Origin: Meghimatium bilineatum
Taxonomy: Eukaryota > Mollusca > Gastropoda > Stylommatophora > Philomycidae
NCBI GenBank assembly: GCA_034231615.1
Contig: CM067306.1
Span: forward strand, 35,980,019 to 36,044,018
Direction: 5' to 3'
Length of the DNA stretch: 64,000 bases
Shown here: in pieces, positions 43,621 through 54,700 of the stretch
Position numbering within the stretch: the stretch's first letter is position 1
Layout: each line of letters begins with the position of its first letter
Made by a program: the position numbers and the translations under genes
The notes under the pieces: generated by a model
What the model saw: the letters and a program-made list of their open reading frames with translations, nothing else
Databases searched by the model: none
What the model was told of the DNA's origin: nothing

Positions 43621-43659
43621 TACGGACATGTATGATGTGCGAAGAGAATAATGAACATA

Positions 43660-44285
43660 GCTAAGCTAAATATTTCCAGTGGTAACATATGGTTGTGAAC
43701 TTGACCAGTGGTAACATATGGTTGTGAGACTTGACCAGTGATAACATATGGTTGTGAGACTTGACCAGTGGTAACATATGGTTGTGAGACTTGACCAGTG
43801 GTAACATGGTTGTGAGACTTGACCAGTGGTAACATATGGTTGTGAGACTTGACCAGTGGTAACATGGTTGTGAGACTTGACCAGTGGTAACATATGGTTG
43901 TGAGACTTGACCAGTGGTAACATGGTTGTGAGACTTGACCAGTGGTAACATATGGTTGTGAGACTTGACCAGTGGTAACATATGGTTGTGAGACTTGACC
44001 AGTGGTATTCACAATGCAAAATAAAATATTGGTATGGGCATTGAAAACGTAATGTTATAATAGGTCCTAAGAATATTATTGACGAAAAGACGATCCACTT
44101 TAGATGTCCCACAAGATCTGAATACGGAAGTAGACTGGTCTCTCAAAACTATTTTTTTTAAACGCAAGCCAACTTATTTTGGGTATATAGAGAGAGTAAG
44201 TGAGGACAACGTTTTGCAAAGGACAGGTCACATAGATAGTTACTACATTACCTTCGATATCTATCTATCTATAAACCCGTAACCC
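43660..44285 (+). pseudogene. LINE C-terminal remnant expanded by a 30-bp array
   Basis: The left flank enters the LINE motif P-V-V-T-Y-G-C-E-T, which is then tandemly repeated. After the array the LINE resumes with FKRKPTYFGYIERVSEDNVL near 44150-44215, equivalent to RKLQYFGHLxRHDGIERLIL in the first copy of the window. So the array lies within one LINE copy. Confidence 0.7.
43676..44006 (+). repeat. 30-bp (28-bp variant) tandem repeat, about twelve copies
   Basis: Units start CCAGTGGTAACATATGGTTG and end TGAGACTTGA. The shorter variant lacks AT in CATATGG. A full unit reads PVVTYGCET plus a stop. Confidence 0.95.
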
Positions 44286-44480
44286 GTCAGGGTCGTATGG
44301 GTACCACAATGGATGCATCAGCACACAGTCTCCCGTCGATTTCTATCTTCAACAATTATGGACGAGTGAGCAAAAATCGTGTCTTGTCCAGTCCTTGATC
44401 TTATAAGTCTATACTTTTATTTGTCCTCCTCTGCTTCTTCCACCTTCGACGGTTTCCTGGAGTATTGTTTTGACAAGGAA

Positions 44481-44846
44481 TCATGTTCGCATACTTGGTA
44501 TCGTCTCCCCATGTCCGAAGTCAGTGTCCATTCTTGTTTTCGTCTCTCCATGTCCGAAGTCAGTGTCCATTCTTGTTTTACTCTCTCCATGTCCGAAGTC
44601 AATGTCCATTCTTGTTATCGTCTCTCCATGTCCGAAGTCAGTGTCCATTATTGTTTTCGTCTCTCCATGTCCGAAATCAATGTCCATTCTTGTTTTCGTC
44701 TCTCCATGTCCGAAGTCCGTGTCCATTCTTATTTTCGTCTCTCCATGTCCGAAGTCAGTGTCCATTCTTGTTTTCGTCTCTCCATGTCCGAAGTCAATGT
44801 CCATTCTTGTTTTCGTCTCTCCATGTTCGAAGCCAGTGTCTTTCAC
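44481..44846 (-). CDS. Satellite ORF b: 13-aa repeat frame, expanded copy
   Basis: An open minus frame of 121 codons starting MKDTGFEHGE and repeating a 13-residue unit of the form FGHGETKTRMDTD. Equivalent frames exist in every later unit at 61-74 codons. There is no recognised domain and translation is unproven. Repeat-length selection by frame is possible, but 39-bp units preserve frame trivially. Confidence 0.3.
   Translation of the reverse strand: MKDTGFEHGETKTRMDIDFGHGETKTRMDTDFGHGETKIRMDTDFGHGETKTRMDIDFGHGETKTIMDTDFGHGETITRMDIDFGHGESKTRMDTDFGHGETKTRMDTDFGHGETIPSMRT
44505..44845 (+). repeat. 39-bp minisatellite, about nine copies
   Basis: The expanded version of the 39-bp motif present in only two or three copies in the other units. 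Being a multiple of three, it keeps all six frames through the block. Confidence 0.95.
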
Positions 44847-45035
44847 AGCCGTACTGTTACTACATTATAATTATTTATGCCCAACATGCTTAACCAAATT
44901 AAGAGGAAAGTAGTAAAATTGATGGTCCTAAAAAGGACCTTAAAAAATATGTTTTAAGAAAAGGATAACCTGAATCCTGACGACGTTAATTAACGTTATC
45001 GTAGTCAAATCTCGTCGTACCCTTCGCCTGTAGTG

Positions 45036-45686
45036 TTACTCACTGCATTCCCCAAATTGTTTAATCAATAACATTTGGGGGAACGCAGGCTTTATCTCTT
45101 CAAGGTGCGTGTCCTCATCATTTTCTAGTGATGAGGATTCAGATACGTCTTCAATTAAGACGACATGATGTTCTTCTTGCGATGAAATTTTGTCGCAGCC
45201 TCCTCCTTCTCCTTCTCCTCCTCCTGGTACAGATGATCTGGATACGTCGACGCTCATCGGAGCCGTGACGCTAGTCTCAACCACAGTCTTAACGTGATCT
45301 GTGGTCGGAACCCGTACCACGGCTACTACTGTACGATTGCCAATCGAGTTTCCATAATCTTTGCTTTTTCCTAAGAGGGTTATATAAGGTTTCTACATCT
45401 TATAGCCACTGATGACTAGGCACTCTTTCTTCATAGATAGAGTGAAGCTTGTGGCATTGTGAACGAATATAAGACAAAGTTTGGTAGAGATACAGCACGT
45501 GTGTGCGTCTTTTACGCTGTACATCACGCCTGTATCGTACTTTGTCTCAGATGATCTCGTGAAGTACCCGTCCATTCTAATATATGGTCGTTTATTTATA
45601 AATTCACGGTATCTGCATTTAGATGTCTTCTTTATTTTAGCACCTTTCGTCGTATTCAAAGAGTTCCCCATTTTGATATTCTTCAT
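45036..45686 (-). pseudogene. Satellite ORF a, unit 1 copy
   Basis: About 216 codons from the ATG of MKNIKMGN at 45686. The frame is open except for a TAG right after ISGYKM near 45395. The N-terminus is Lys/Arg-rich, the middle alternates hydrophobic strands, and the C-terminus is Ser/Glu-rich (SSQEEHHVVLIEDVSESSSL) ending FGECSE. No family recognised. A loose OB-fold-like pattern is visible (FTRSSETK, then GVMYSVKD, then LCLIFVHN, then CLVISGYK), which is only an inference. CCAAT-like sequence lies just upstream on the minus strand. Confidence 0.55.
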
Positions 45687-45898
45687 TGGGGCCAATCAAT
45701 TACACGAACCCACATAATAATGATACATTTATCGGATGTCACAGAGTACAGGAATTATTTGTGACAGACGATGTGACTTTATTTTATGTCTTTTGAGATA
45801 GATACGTAATGCATTCATTCACTGAGATAGTTTTTCATTCACTGAGAAAGTTTTTCTATCACTAAGATAGTTTTTCATTCACTGAGACAATTTTTCAT

Positions 45899-46105
45899 TC
45901 AGTGAGATATGTTTTCATTCAGTGAGATATGTTTTACATTCAGTGAGATATGTTTTACATTCAGTGAGATATGTTTTACATTTAGTGAGATCAATGCCGT
46001 CTTAACACATAGGCACATGTCCATTCTTGTTTTCGTCTCTCCATGTCCGAAGTCATTGTCCATTTTTGTTTTCGTCTCTCCATGTCCGAAGCCAGTGTCT
46101 TTCAC
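45899..46105 (-). CDS. Satellite ORF b, unit 2 copy
   Basis: 68 codons: MKDTGFGHGETKTKMDNDFG, then a junction LCVKTALISLN, then 7-residue repeats (KHISLNV) encoded by the 21-bp minisatellite. Open throughout; function unknown. Confidence 0.3.
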   Translation of the reverse strand: MKDTGFGHGETKTKMDNDFGHGETKTRMDMCLCVKTALISLNVKHISLNVKHISLNVKHISLNENISH

Positions 46106-46294
46106 AGCCGTACTGTTACTACATTATAATTATTTATGCAAAACATGCTTAACCAAATTAAGAGGAAAATAGTAAAATTGATGGTCCTAAAAAGGACCTT
46201 AAAAAATAAGTTTTAAGAAAAGGATAACCTGAATCCTGACTACGTTAATTAACGTTATCGTTGTCAAATCTCGTCGTACCCTTCGTCTGTAGTG

Positions 46295-46940
46295 TTACTC
46301 ACTGCATTCCCCAAATTCTTTAATCATTAACATTTGGGGGAACGCAGGCTTTATCTCTTCAAGGTGCGTGTCCTCATCATTTTCTAGTGATGAGGATTCA
46401 GATACGTCTTCAATTAAAACGACATGATGTTCTTCTTGTGATGAAATTTTGTCGCAGCCTCCTCCTTCTCCTCCTCCTGCTACAGATGATCTGGATACGT
46501 CGACGCTCATCGGAGCCGTGACGCTAGTCTCAACCACAGTCTTAATGTGATCTGTGGTCGGAACCCGCACCACGGCTACTACTGTACGATTGCCGATCGG
46601 GTTTCCATAATCTTTGCTTTTTCCTAAGAGGGTTATATAAGGCTTCGACATCTTATAGCCACTGATGACTAGGCACTCTTTCTTCATAGATAGAGTGAAG
46701 CTTGTGGCATTTGTGAACAAATATAAGACAAAATTTGGTAGAGATACAGCACGTGTGTGCGTCTTTTACGCGGTACATCACGCCTGTATCGGACTTTGTC
46801 TCAGATGATTTCGTGAAGTACCCGTCCATTCTAATATATGGTCGTTTATTTATAAATTCACGGTATCTGCATTTAGATGTCTTCTTTAATTTAGCACCTT
46901 TCGTCGATTTCAAACAGTTCCCCATTTTGATATTCTTCAT
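46295..46940 (-). pseudogene. Satellite ORF a, unit 2 copy
   Basis: Same protein as unit 1 but lacking its TAG. One extra T near 46712 shifts the frame at the segment that reads FVHNATSF elsewhere (FVHKCHK here). Arg/Lys changes are otherwise conservative. Confidence 0.55.
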
Positions 46941-47112
46941 TGGTGCCAATCAAATACAGGAACCCAAATAATAATGATACATTTATCGGATGTCACAGAG
47001 AACAGGAATTAATTGTGACAGACGACGTGACTTTATTTTATGTCTTTTGAGATAGATACGTAATGTATTCATTCACTGAGATAGTTTTTCATTCACTAAG
47101 ATAGTTTTTCAT

Positions 47113-47337
47113 TCACTGAGACAATTTTTCATTCAGTGAGATATGTTTTACATTCAGTGAGATATGTTTTACATTCAGTGAGATCAATGCCGTCTTAACG
47201 CATAGGCCCATGTCCATTCTTGTTTTCATCTCTCCATGTCCAAAGTCAGTGTCCATTCTTGTTTTCGTCTTTCCATGTCCGAAGTCAGTGTCCATTCTTG
47301 TTTTCGTCTCTCCATGTCCGAAGCCAGTGTCTTTCAC
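47113..47337 (-). CDS. Satellite ORF b, unit 3 copy
   Basis: 74 codons with three 13-residue repeats followed by KHISLNV repeats and ending NEKLSQ. Open; unproven. Confidence 0.3.
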   Translation of the reverse strand: MKDTGFGHGETKTRMDTDFGHGKTKTRMDTDFGHGEMKTRMDMGLCVKTALISLNVKHISLNVKHISLNEKLSQ

Positions 47338-47526
47338 AGCCGTACTGTTACTACATTATAATTATTTATGCAAAACATGCTTAACCAAATTAAGAGGAAA
47401 GTAGTAAAATTAATGGTCCTAAAAAGGACCTTAAAAAATAAGTTTTAAGAAAAGGATAACCTGAATCCTGACGACGTTAATTAACGTTATCGTAGTCAAA
47501 TCTCGTCGTACCCTTTGCCTGTAGTG

Positions 47527-48186
47527 TTACTCACTGCATTCCCCAAATTGTTTAATCAATAACATTTGGGGGAACGCAGGCTTTATCTCTTCAAGGTGCT
47601 TGTCCTCATCATTTTCTAGTGATGAGGATTCAGATACGTCTTCAATTAAGACGACATGATGTTCTTCTTGTGATGAAATTTTGTCGCAGCCTCCTCCTCC
47701 TCCTTCTCCTCCTTCTTCTCTTCCTGGTACAGATGATCTGGATACGTCGACGCTCATCGGAGCCGTGACGCTAGTCTCAACCACAGTCTTAACGTGATCT
47801 GTGGTCGGAACCCGCACCATGGCTACTACTGTACGATTGCCGATTGAGTTTCCATAATCTTTGCTTTTTCCTAAGAGGGTTATATAAGGCTTCGACATCT
47901 TATAGCCACTGATGACTAGGTACTCTTTCTTCATAGATAGAGTGAAGCTTGTGGCATTGTGAACGAATATAAGACAAAGTTCGGTAGAAATACAGCTCGT
48001 GTGTGCGTCTTTTACGCGGAACATCACTCCTGTATCTGACTTTGTCTCAGATGATCTCGTGAAGTACCCGTCCATTCTAATATATGGTCATTTATTTATA
48101 AATTCACGGTATCTGCATTTAGATGTCTTCTTTATTTTAGCACCTATTGTCGATTTCAGACAGTTCCCCATTTTGATATTCTTCAT
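47527..48186 (-). pseudogene. Satellite ORF a, unit 3 copy, longest open stretch
   Basis: 182 codons are open from MDGYFTRSS at 48075 to FGECSE. Upstream, the CGA codon of NKRPYIR has become TGA (a CpG transition) near 48090. This nonsense change is shared by many later units, so it was present when they were amplified. Confidence 0.6.
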
Positions 48187-48660
48187 TGGGGCCAATCAAA
48201 TACACGAACCCAAATAATAATGATACATTTTTCGGGTGTCACAGAGGACAGGAATTATTTGTGACAGACGACATGACTTTATTTTATGTTTTTTGAGATA
48301 GATACGTAATGCATTCATTCACTGAGATAGTTTTTCGTTCACTGAGATAGTTTTTCTTTCACTGAGATAGTTTTTCATTCACTGAGACAATTTTTCATTC
48401 CGTGAGATATGTTTTACATTCAGTGAGATATGTTTTACATTCAGTGAGATCAATGCCGTCTTAACGCATAGGCCCATGTCCATTCTTGTTTTCGTCTCTC
48501 CATGTCCGAAGTCAGTGTCCATTCTTGTTTTCGTCTCTCCATGTCCGAAGCCAGTGTCTTTCACAGCCGTACTGTTACTACATTATAATTATTTATGCAA
48601 AACATGCTTAACAAAATTAAGAGGAAAGTAGTAAAATTGATGGTCCTAAAAAGGACCTTA

Positions 48661-48722
48661 ATAAATAAGTTTAAAGAAAAGGATAACCTGAATCCTGACG
48701 ACGTTAATTAACGTTATCGTAG
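48661..48722. other. Per-unit hairpin and palindrome (representative)
   Basis: Every unit has GGTCCTAAAAAGGACC (stem of 6, loop of 4), here at about 48642-48657. About 50 bp later comes the perfect 14-bp palindrome ACGTTAATTAACGT. They lie between satellite ORF a and ORF b on the minus strand. Function unknown. Confidence 0.6.
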
Positions 48723-48753
48723 TCAAATCTCGTCGTACCCTTCGCCTGTAGTG

Positions 48754-51700
48754 TTACTCACTGCATTCCCCAAATTGTTTAATCAATAACATTTGGGGGA
48801 ACGCAGGCTTTATCTCTTCAAGGTGCGTGTCCTCATCATTTTCTAGTGATGAGGATTCAGATACGTCTTCAATTAAGACGACATGATGTTCTTCTTGCGA
48901 TGAAATTTTGTCGCAGCCTCCTCCTTCTCCTTCTTCTCCTCCTGGTACAGATGATCTGGATACGTCGACGCTCATCGGACGCTAGTCTCAACCACAGTCT
49001 TAACGTGATCTGTGGTCGGAACCCGCACCACGGCTACTACTATACGATTGCCGATCGAGTTTCCATAATCTTTGCTTTTTCCTAAGAGGGTTATATAAGG
49101 CTTCGACATCTTATAGCCACTGATGACTAGGCACTCTTTCTTCATAGATAGAGTGAAGCTTGTGGCATTGTGAACGAATATAAGAGAAAGTTCGGTAGAA
49201 ATACAGCACGTGTGTGCGTCTTTTACGCGGTACATCACGCCTGTATCGGACTTTGTCTCAGATGATCTCGTGAAGTACCCGTCCATTCTAATTTATGGTC
49301 ATTTATTTATAAATTCACGGTATCTGCATTTAGATGTCTTCTTTATTTTAGCACCTTTCGTCGATTTCAAACAGTTCCCCATTTTGATATTCTTCATTGG
49401 GGCCAATCAAATACACGAACCCAAATAATAATGATACATTTATCGGATGTCACAGAGGACAGGAATTATTTGTGACAGACGACGTGACTTTATTTTATGT
49501 TTTTTGAGATAGATACGTAATGCATTCATTCACTGAGATAGTTTTTCTTTCACTGAGATAGTTTTTCATTCACGTTTTTCATTCACTGAGACAATTTTTC
49601 ATTCAGTGAGATATGTTTTGCCATTCAGTGAGATATGTTTTACATTCAGTGAGATATGTTTTACATTCAGTGAGATCAATGCCGTCTTAACGCATAGGCC
49701 CATGTCCATTCTTGTTTTCGTCTCTCCATGTCCGAAGTCAGTGTCCATTCTTGTTTTCGTCTCTCCATGTCCGAAGCCAGTGTCTTTCACAGCCGTACTG
49801 TTACTACATTATAATTATTTATGCAAAACATGCTTAACAAAATTAAGAGGAAAGTAGTAAAATTGATGGTCCTAAAAAGGACCTTAATAAATAAGTTTTA
49901 AGAAAAGGATAACCTGAATCCTGACGACGTTAATTAACGTTATCGTAGTCAAATCTCGTCGTATCCTTCGCCTGTAGTGTTACTCACTGCATTCCCCAAA
50001 TTGTTTAATCAATAACATTTGGGGGAACGCAGGCTTTATCTCTTCAAGGTGCGTGTCCTCATCATTTTCTAGTGATGAGGATTCAGATACGTCTTCAATT
50101 AAGACGACATGATGTTCTTCTTGTGATGAAATTTTGTCGCAGCCTCCTCCTTCTCCTTCTTCTCCTCCTGGTACAGATGATCTGGATACGTCGATGCTCA
50201 TCGGACGCTAGTCTCAACCACAGTCTTAACGTGATCTGTGGTCGGAACCCGCACCATGGCTACTATACGATTGCCGATCGAGTTTCCATAATCTTTGCTT
50301 TTTCCTAAGAGGGTTATATAAGGCTTCGACATCTTATAGCCACTGATGACTAGGCACTCTTTCTTCATAGATAGAGTGAAGCTTGTGGCATTGTGAACGA
50401 ATATAAGACCTAGTTCGGTAGAAATACAGCACGTGTGTGCGTCTTTTACGCGGAACATCACTCCTGTATCTGACTTTGTCTCAGATGATCTCGTGAAGTA
50501 CCCGTCCATTCTAATATATGGTCATTTATTTATAAATTCACGGTATCTGCATTTAGATGTCTTCTTTATTTTAGCACCTTTTGTCGATTTCAGACAGTTC
50601 CCCATTTTGATATTCTTCATTGGGGCCAATCAAATACACGAACCCAAATAATAATGATACATTTTTCGGATGTCACAGAGGACAGGAATTATTTGTGACA
50701 GACGACATGACTTTATTTTATGTTTTTTGAGATAGATACGTAATGCATTCATTCACTGAGATAGTTTTTCGTTCACTGAGATAGTTTTTCTTTCAATGAT
50801 ATAGTTTTTCATTCACTGAGACAATTTTTCATTCCGTGAGATATGTTTTACATTCAGTGAGATATGTTTTACATTCAGTGAGATCAATGCCGTCTTAACG
50901 CATAGGCCCATGTCCATTCTTGTTTTCGTCTCTCCATGTCCGAAGTCAGTGTCCATTCTTGTTTTCGTCTCTCCATGTCCGAAGCCAGTGTCTTTCACAG
51001 CCGTACTGTTACTACATTATAATTATTTATGCAAAACATGCTTAACAAAATTAAGAGGAAAGTAGTAAAATTGATGGTCCTAAAAAGGACCTTAATAAAT
51101 AAGTTTAAAAAAAAGGATAACCTGAATCCTGACGACGTTAATTAACGTTATCGTAGTCAAATCTCGTCGTACCCTTCGCCTGTAGTGTTACTCACTGCAT
51201 TCCCCAAATTGTTTAATCAATAACATTTGGGGGAACGCAGGCTTTATCTCTTCAAGGTGCGTGTCCTCATCATTTTCTAGTGATGAGGATTCAGATACGT
51301 CTTCAATTAAGACGACATGATGTTCTTCTTGCGATGAAATTTTGTCGCAGCCTCCTTCTCCTCCTCCTGGTACAGATGATCTGGATACGTCGACGCTCAT
51401 CGGACGCTAGTCTCAACAACAGATCTTAACGTGATCTGTGGTCGGAACCCGCACCATGGCTACTACTGTACGATTGCCGATTGAGTTTCCATAATCTTTG
51501 CTTTTTCCTAAGAGGGTTATATAAGGCTTCGACATCTTATAGCCACTGATGACTAGGTACTCTTTCTTCATAGATAGAGTGAAGCTTGTGGCATTGTGAA
51601 CGAATATAAGACAAAGTTCGGTAGAAATACAGCACGTGTGTGCGTCTTTTACGCGGAACATCACTCCTGTATCTGACTTTGTCTCAGATGATCTCGTGAA

Positions 51701-54700
51701 GTACCCGTACATTCTAATATATGGTCGTTTAGTTATAAATTCACGGTATCTGCATTTAGATGTCTTCTTTATCTTAGCACCTTTTGTCGATTTCAGACAG
51801 TTCCCCATTTTGATATTCTTCATTGGGGCCAATCAAATACACGAACCCAAATAATAATGATACATTTTTCGGATGTCACAGAGGACAGGAATTATTTGTG
51901 ACAGACGACATGACTTTATTTTATGTTTTTTGAGATAGATACGTAATGCATTCATTCACTGAGATAGTTTTTCGTTCACTGAGATAGTTTTTCTTTCACT
52001 GAGATAGTTTTTCATTCACTGAGACAATTTTTCATTCCGTGAGATATGTTTTACATTCAGTGAGATATGTTTTACATTCAGTGAGATCAATGCCGTCTTA
52101 ACGCATAGGCCCATGTCCATTCTTGTTTTCGTCTCTCCATGTCCGAAGTCAGTGTCCATTCTTGTTTTCGTCTCTCCATGTCCGAAGCCAGTGTCTTTCA
52201 CAGCCGTACTGTTACTACATTATAATTATTTATGCAAAACATGCTTAACAAAATTAAGAGGAAAGTAGTAAAATTGATGGTCCTAAAAAGGACCTTAATA
52301 AATAAGTTTAAAAAAAAGGATAACCTGAATCCTGACGACGTTAATTAACGTTATCGTAGTCAAATCTCGTCGTACCCTTCGCCTGTAGTGTTACTCACTG
52401 CATTCCCCAAATTGTTTAATCAATAACATTTGGGGGAACGCAGGCTTTATCTCTTCAAGGTGCGTGTCCTCATCATTTTCTAGTGATGAGGATTCAGATA
52501 CGTCTTCAATTAAGACGACATGATGTTCTTCTTGCGATGAAATTTTGTCGCAGCCTCCTTCTTCTCCTCCTGGTACAGATGATCTGGATACGTCGACGCT
52601 CATCGGACGCTAGTCTCAACCACAGTCTTAACGTGATCTGTGGTCGGAACCCGCACCACGGCTACTACTATACGATTGCCGATCGAGTTTCCATAATCTT
52701 TGCTTTTTCCTAAGAGGGTTATATAAGGCTTCGACATCTTATAGCCACTGATGACTAGGCACTCTTTCTTCATAGAGTGAAGCTTGTGGCATTGTGAACG
52801 AATATAAGAGAAAGTTCGGTAGAAATACAGCACGTGTGTGCGTCTTTTACGCGGTACATCACGCCTGTATCGGACTTTGTCTCAGATGATCTCGTGAAGT
52901 ACCCGTCCATTCTAATTTATGGTCATTTATTTATAAATTCACGGTATCTGCATTTAGATGTCTTCTTTATTTTAGCACCTTTCGTCGATTTCAAACAGTT
53001 CCCCATTTTGATATTCTTCATTGGGGCCAATCAAATACACGAACCCAAATAACAATGATACATTTATCGGATGTCACAGAGGACAGGAATTATTTGTGAC
53101 AGACGACATGACTTTATTTTATGTTTTTTGAGATAGATACGTAATGCATTCATTCACTGAGATAGTTTTTCGTTCACTGAGATAGTTTTTCTTTCACTGA
53201 GATAGTTTTTCATTCACTGAGACAATTTTTCATTCAGTGAGATATGTTTTGCCATTCAGTGAGATATGTTTTACATTCAGTGAGATATGTTTTACATTCA
53301 GTGAGATCAATGCCGTCTTAACGCATAGGCTATGTCCATTCTTGTTTTCGTCTCTCCATGTCCGAAGTCAGTGTCCATTCTTGTTTTCGTCTCTCCATGT
53401 CCGAAACCAGTGTCTTTCACAGCCGTACTGTTACTACATTATAATTATTTATGCAAAACATGCTTAACAAAATTAAGAGGAAAGTAGTAAAATTGATGGT
53501 CCTAAAAAGGACCTTAATAAATAAGTTTTAAGAAAAGGATAACCTGAATCCTGACGACGTTAATTAACGTTATCGTAGTCAAATCTCGTCGTATCCTTCG
53601 CCTGTAGTGTTACTCACTGCATTCCCCAAATTGTTTAATCAATAACATTTGGGGGAACGCAGGCTTTATCTCTTCAAGGTGCGTGTCCTCATCATTTTCT
53701 AGTGATGAGGATTCAGATACGTCTTCAATTAAGACGACATGATGTTCTTCTTGCGATGAAATTTTGTCGCAGCCTCCTTCTCCTTCTCCTCCTCCTGTTA
53801 CAGATGATCTGGATACGTCGACGCTCATCGGACGCTAGTCTCAACAACAGATCTTAACGTGATCTGTGGTCGGAACCCGCACCATGGCTACTACTGTACG
53901 ATTGCCGATTGAGTTTCCATAATCTTTGCTTTTTCCTAAGAGGGTTATATAAGGATTCGACATCTTATAGCCACTGATGACTAGGCACTCTTTCTTCATA
54001 GAGTGAAGCTTGTGGCATTGTGAACGAATATAAGACAAAGTTCGGTAGAAATACAGCACGTGTGTGCGTCTTTTACGCGGAACATCACTCCTGTATCTGA
54101 CTTTGTCTCAGATGATCTCGTGAAGTACCCGTCCATTCTAATATATGGTCTTTTATTTATAAATTCACGGTATCTGCATTTAGATGTCTTCTTTATTTTA
54201 GCACCTTTTGTCGATTTCAGACAGTTCCCCATTTTGATATTCTTCATTGGGGCCAATCAAATACACGAACCCAAATAATAATGATACATTTTTCGGATGT
54301 CACAGAGGACAGGAATTATTTGTGACAGACGACATGACTTTATTTTATGTTTTTTGAGATAGATACGTAATGCATTCATTCACTGAGATAGTTTTTCGTT
54401 CACTGAGATAGTTTTTCTTTCACTGAGATAGTTTTTCATTCACTGAGACAATTTTTCATTCCGTGAGATATGTTTTACATTCAGTGAGATATGTTTTACA
54501 TTCAGTGAGATCAATGCCGTCTTAACGCATAGGCCCATGTCCATTCTTGTTTTCGTCTCTCCATGTCCGAAGTCAGTGTCCATTCTTGTTTTCGTCTCTC
54601 CATGTCCGAAGCCAGTGTCTTTCACAGCCGTACTGTTACTACATTATAATTATTTATGCAAAACATGCTTAACAAAATTAAAAGGAAAGTAGTAAAATTG

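Noticed and set aside
43620-44112. Minus-strand frames with HWSSLTT or VKSHNHM repeats
   Set aside because: Antisense translation of the 30-bp array within a LINE remnant.
44470-44913. Plus-strand frames with PCPKSVSILVFVS repeats
   Set aside because: The 39-bp minisatellite leaves all frames open; the plus strand shows no start context and no match to the other units' conserved frame.
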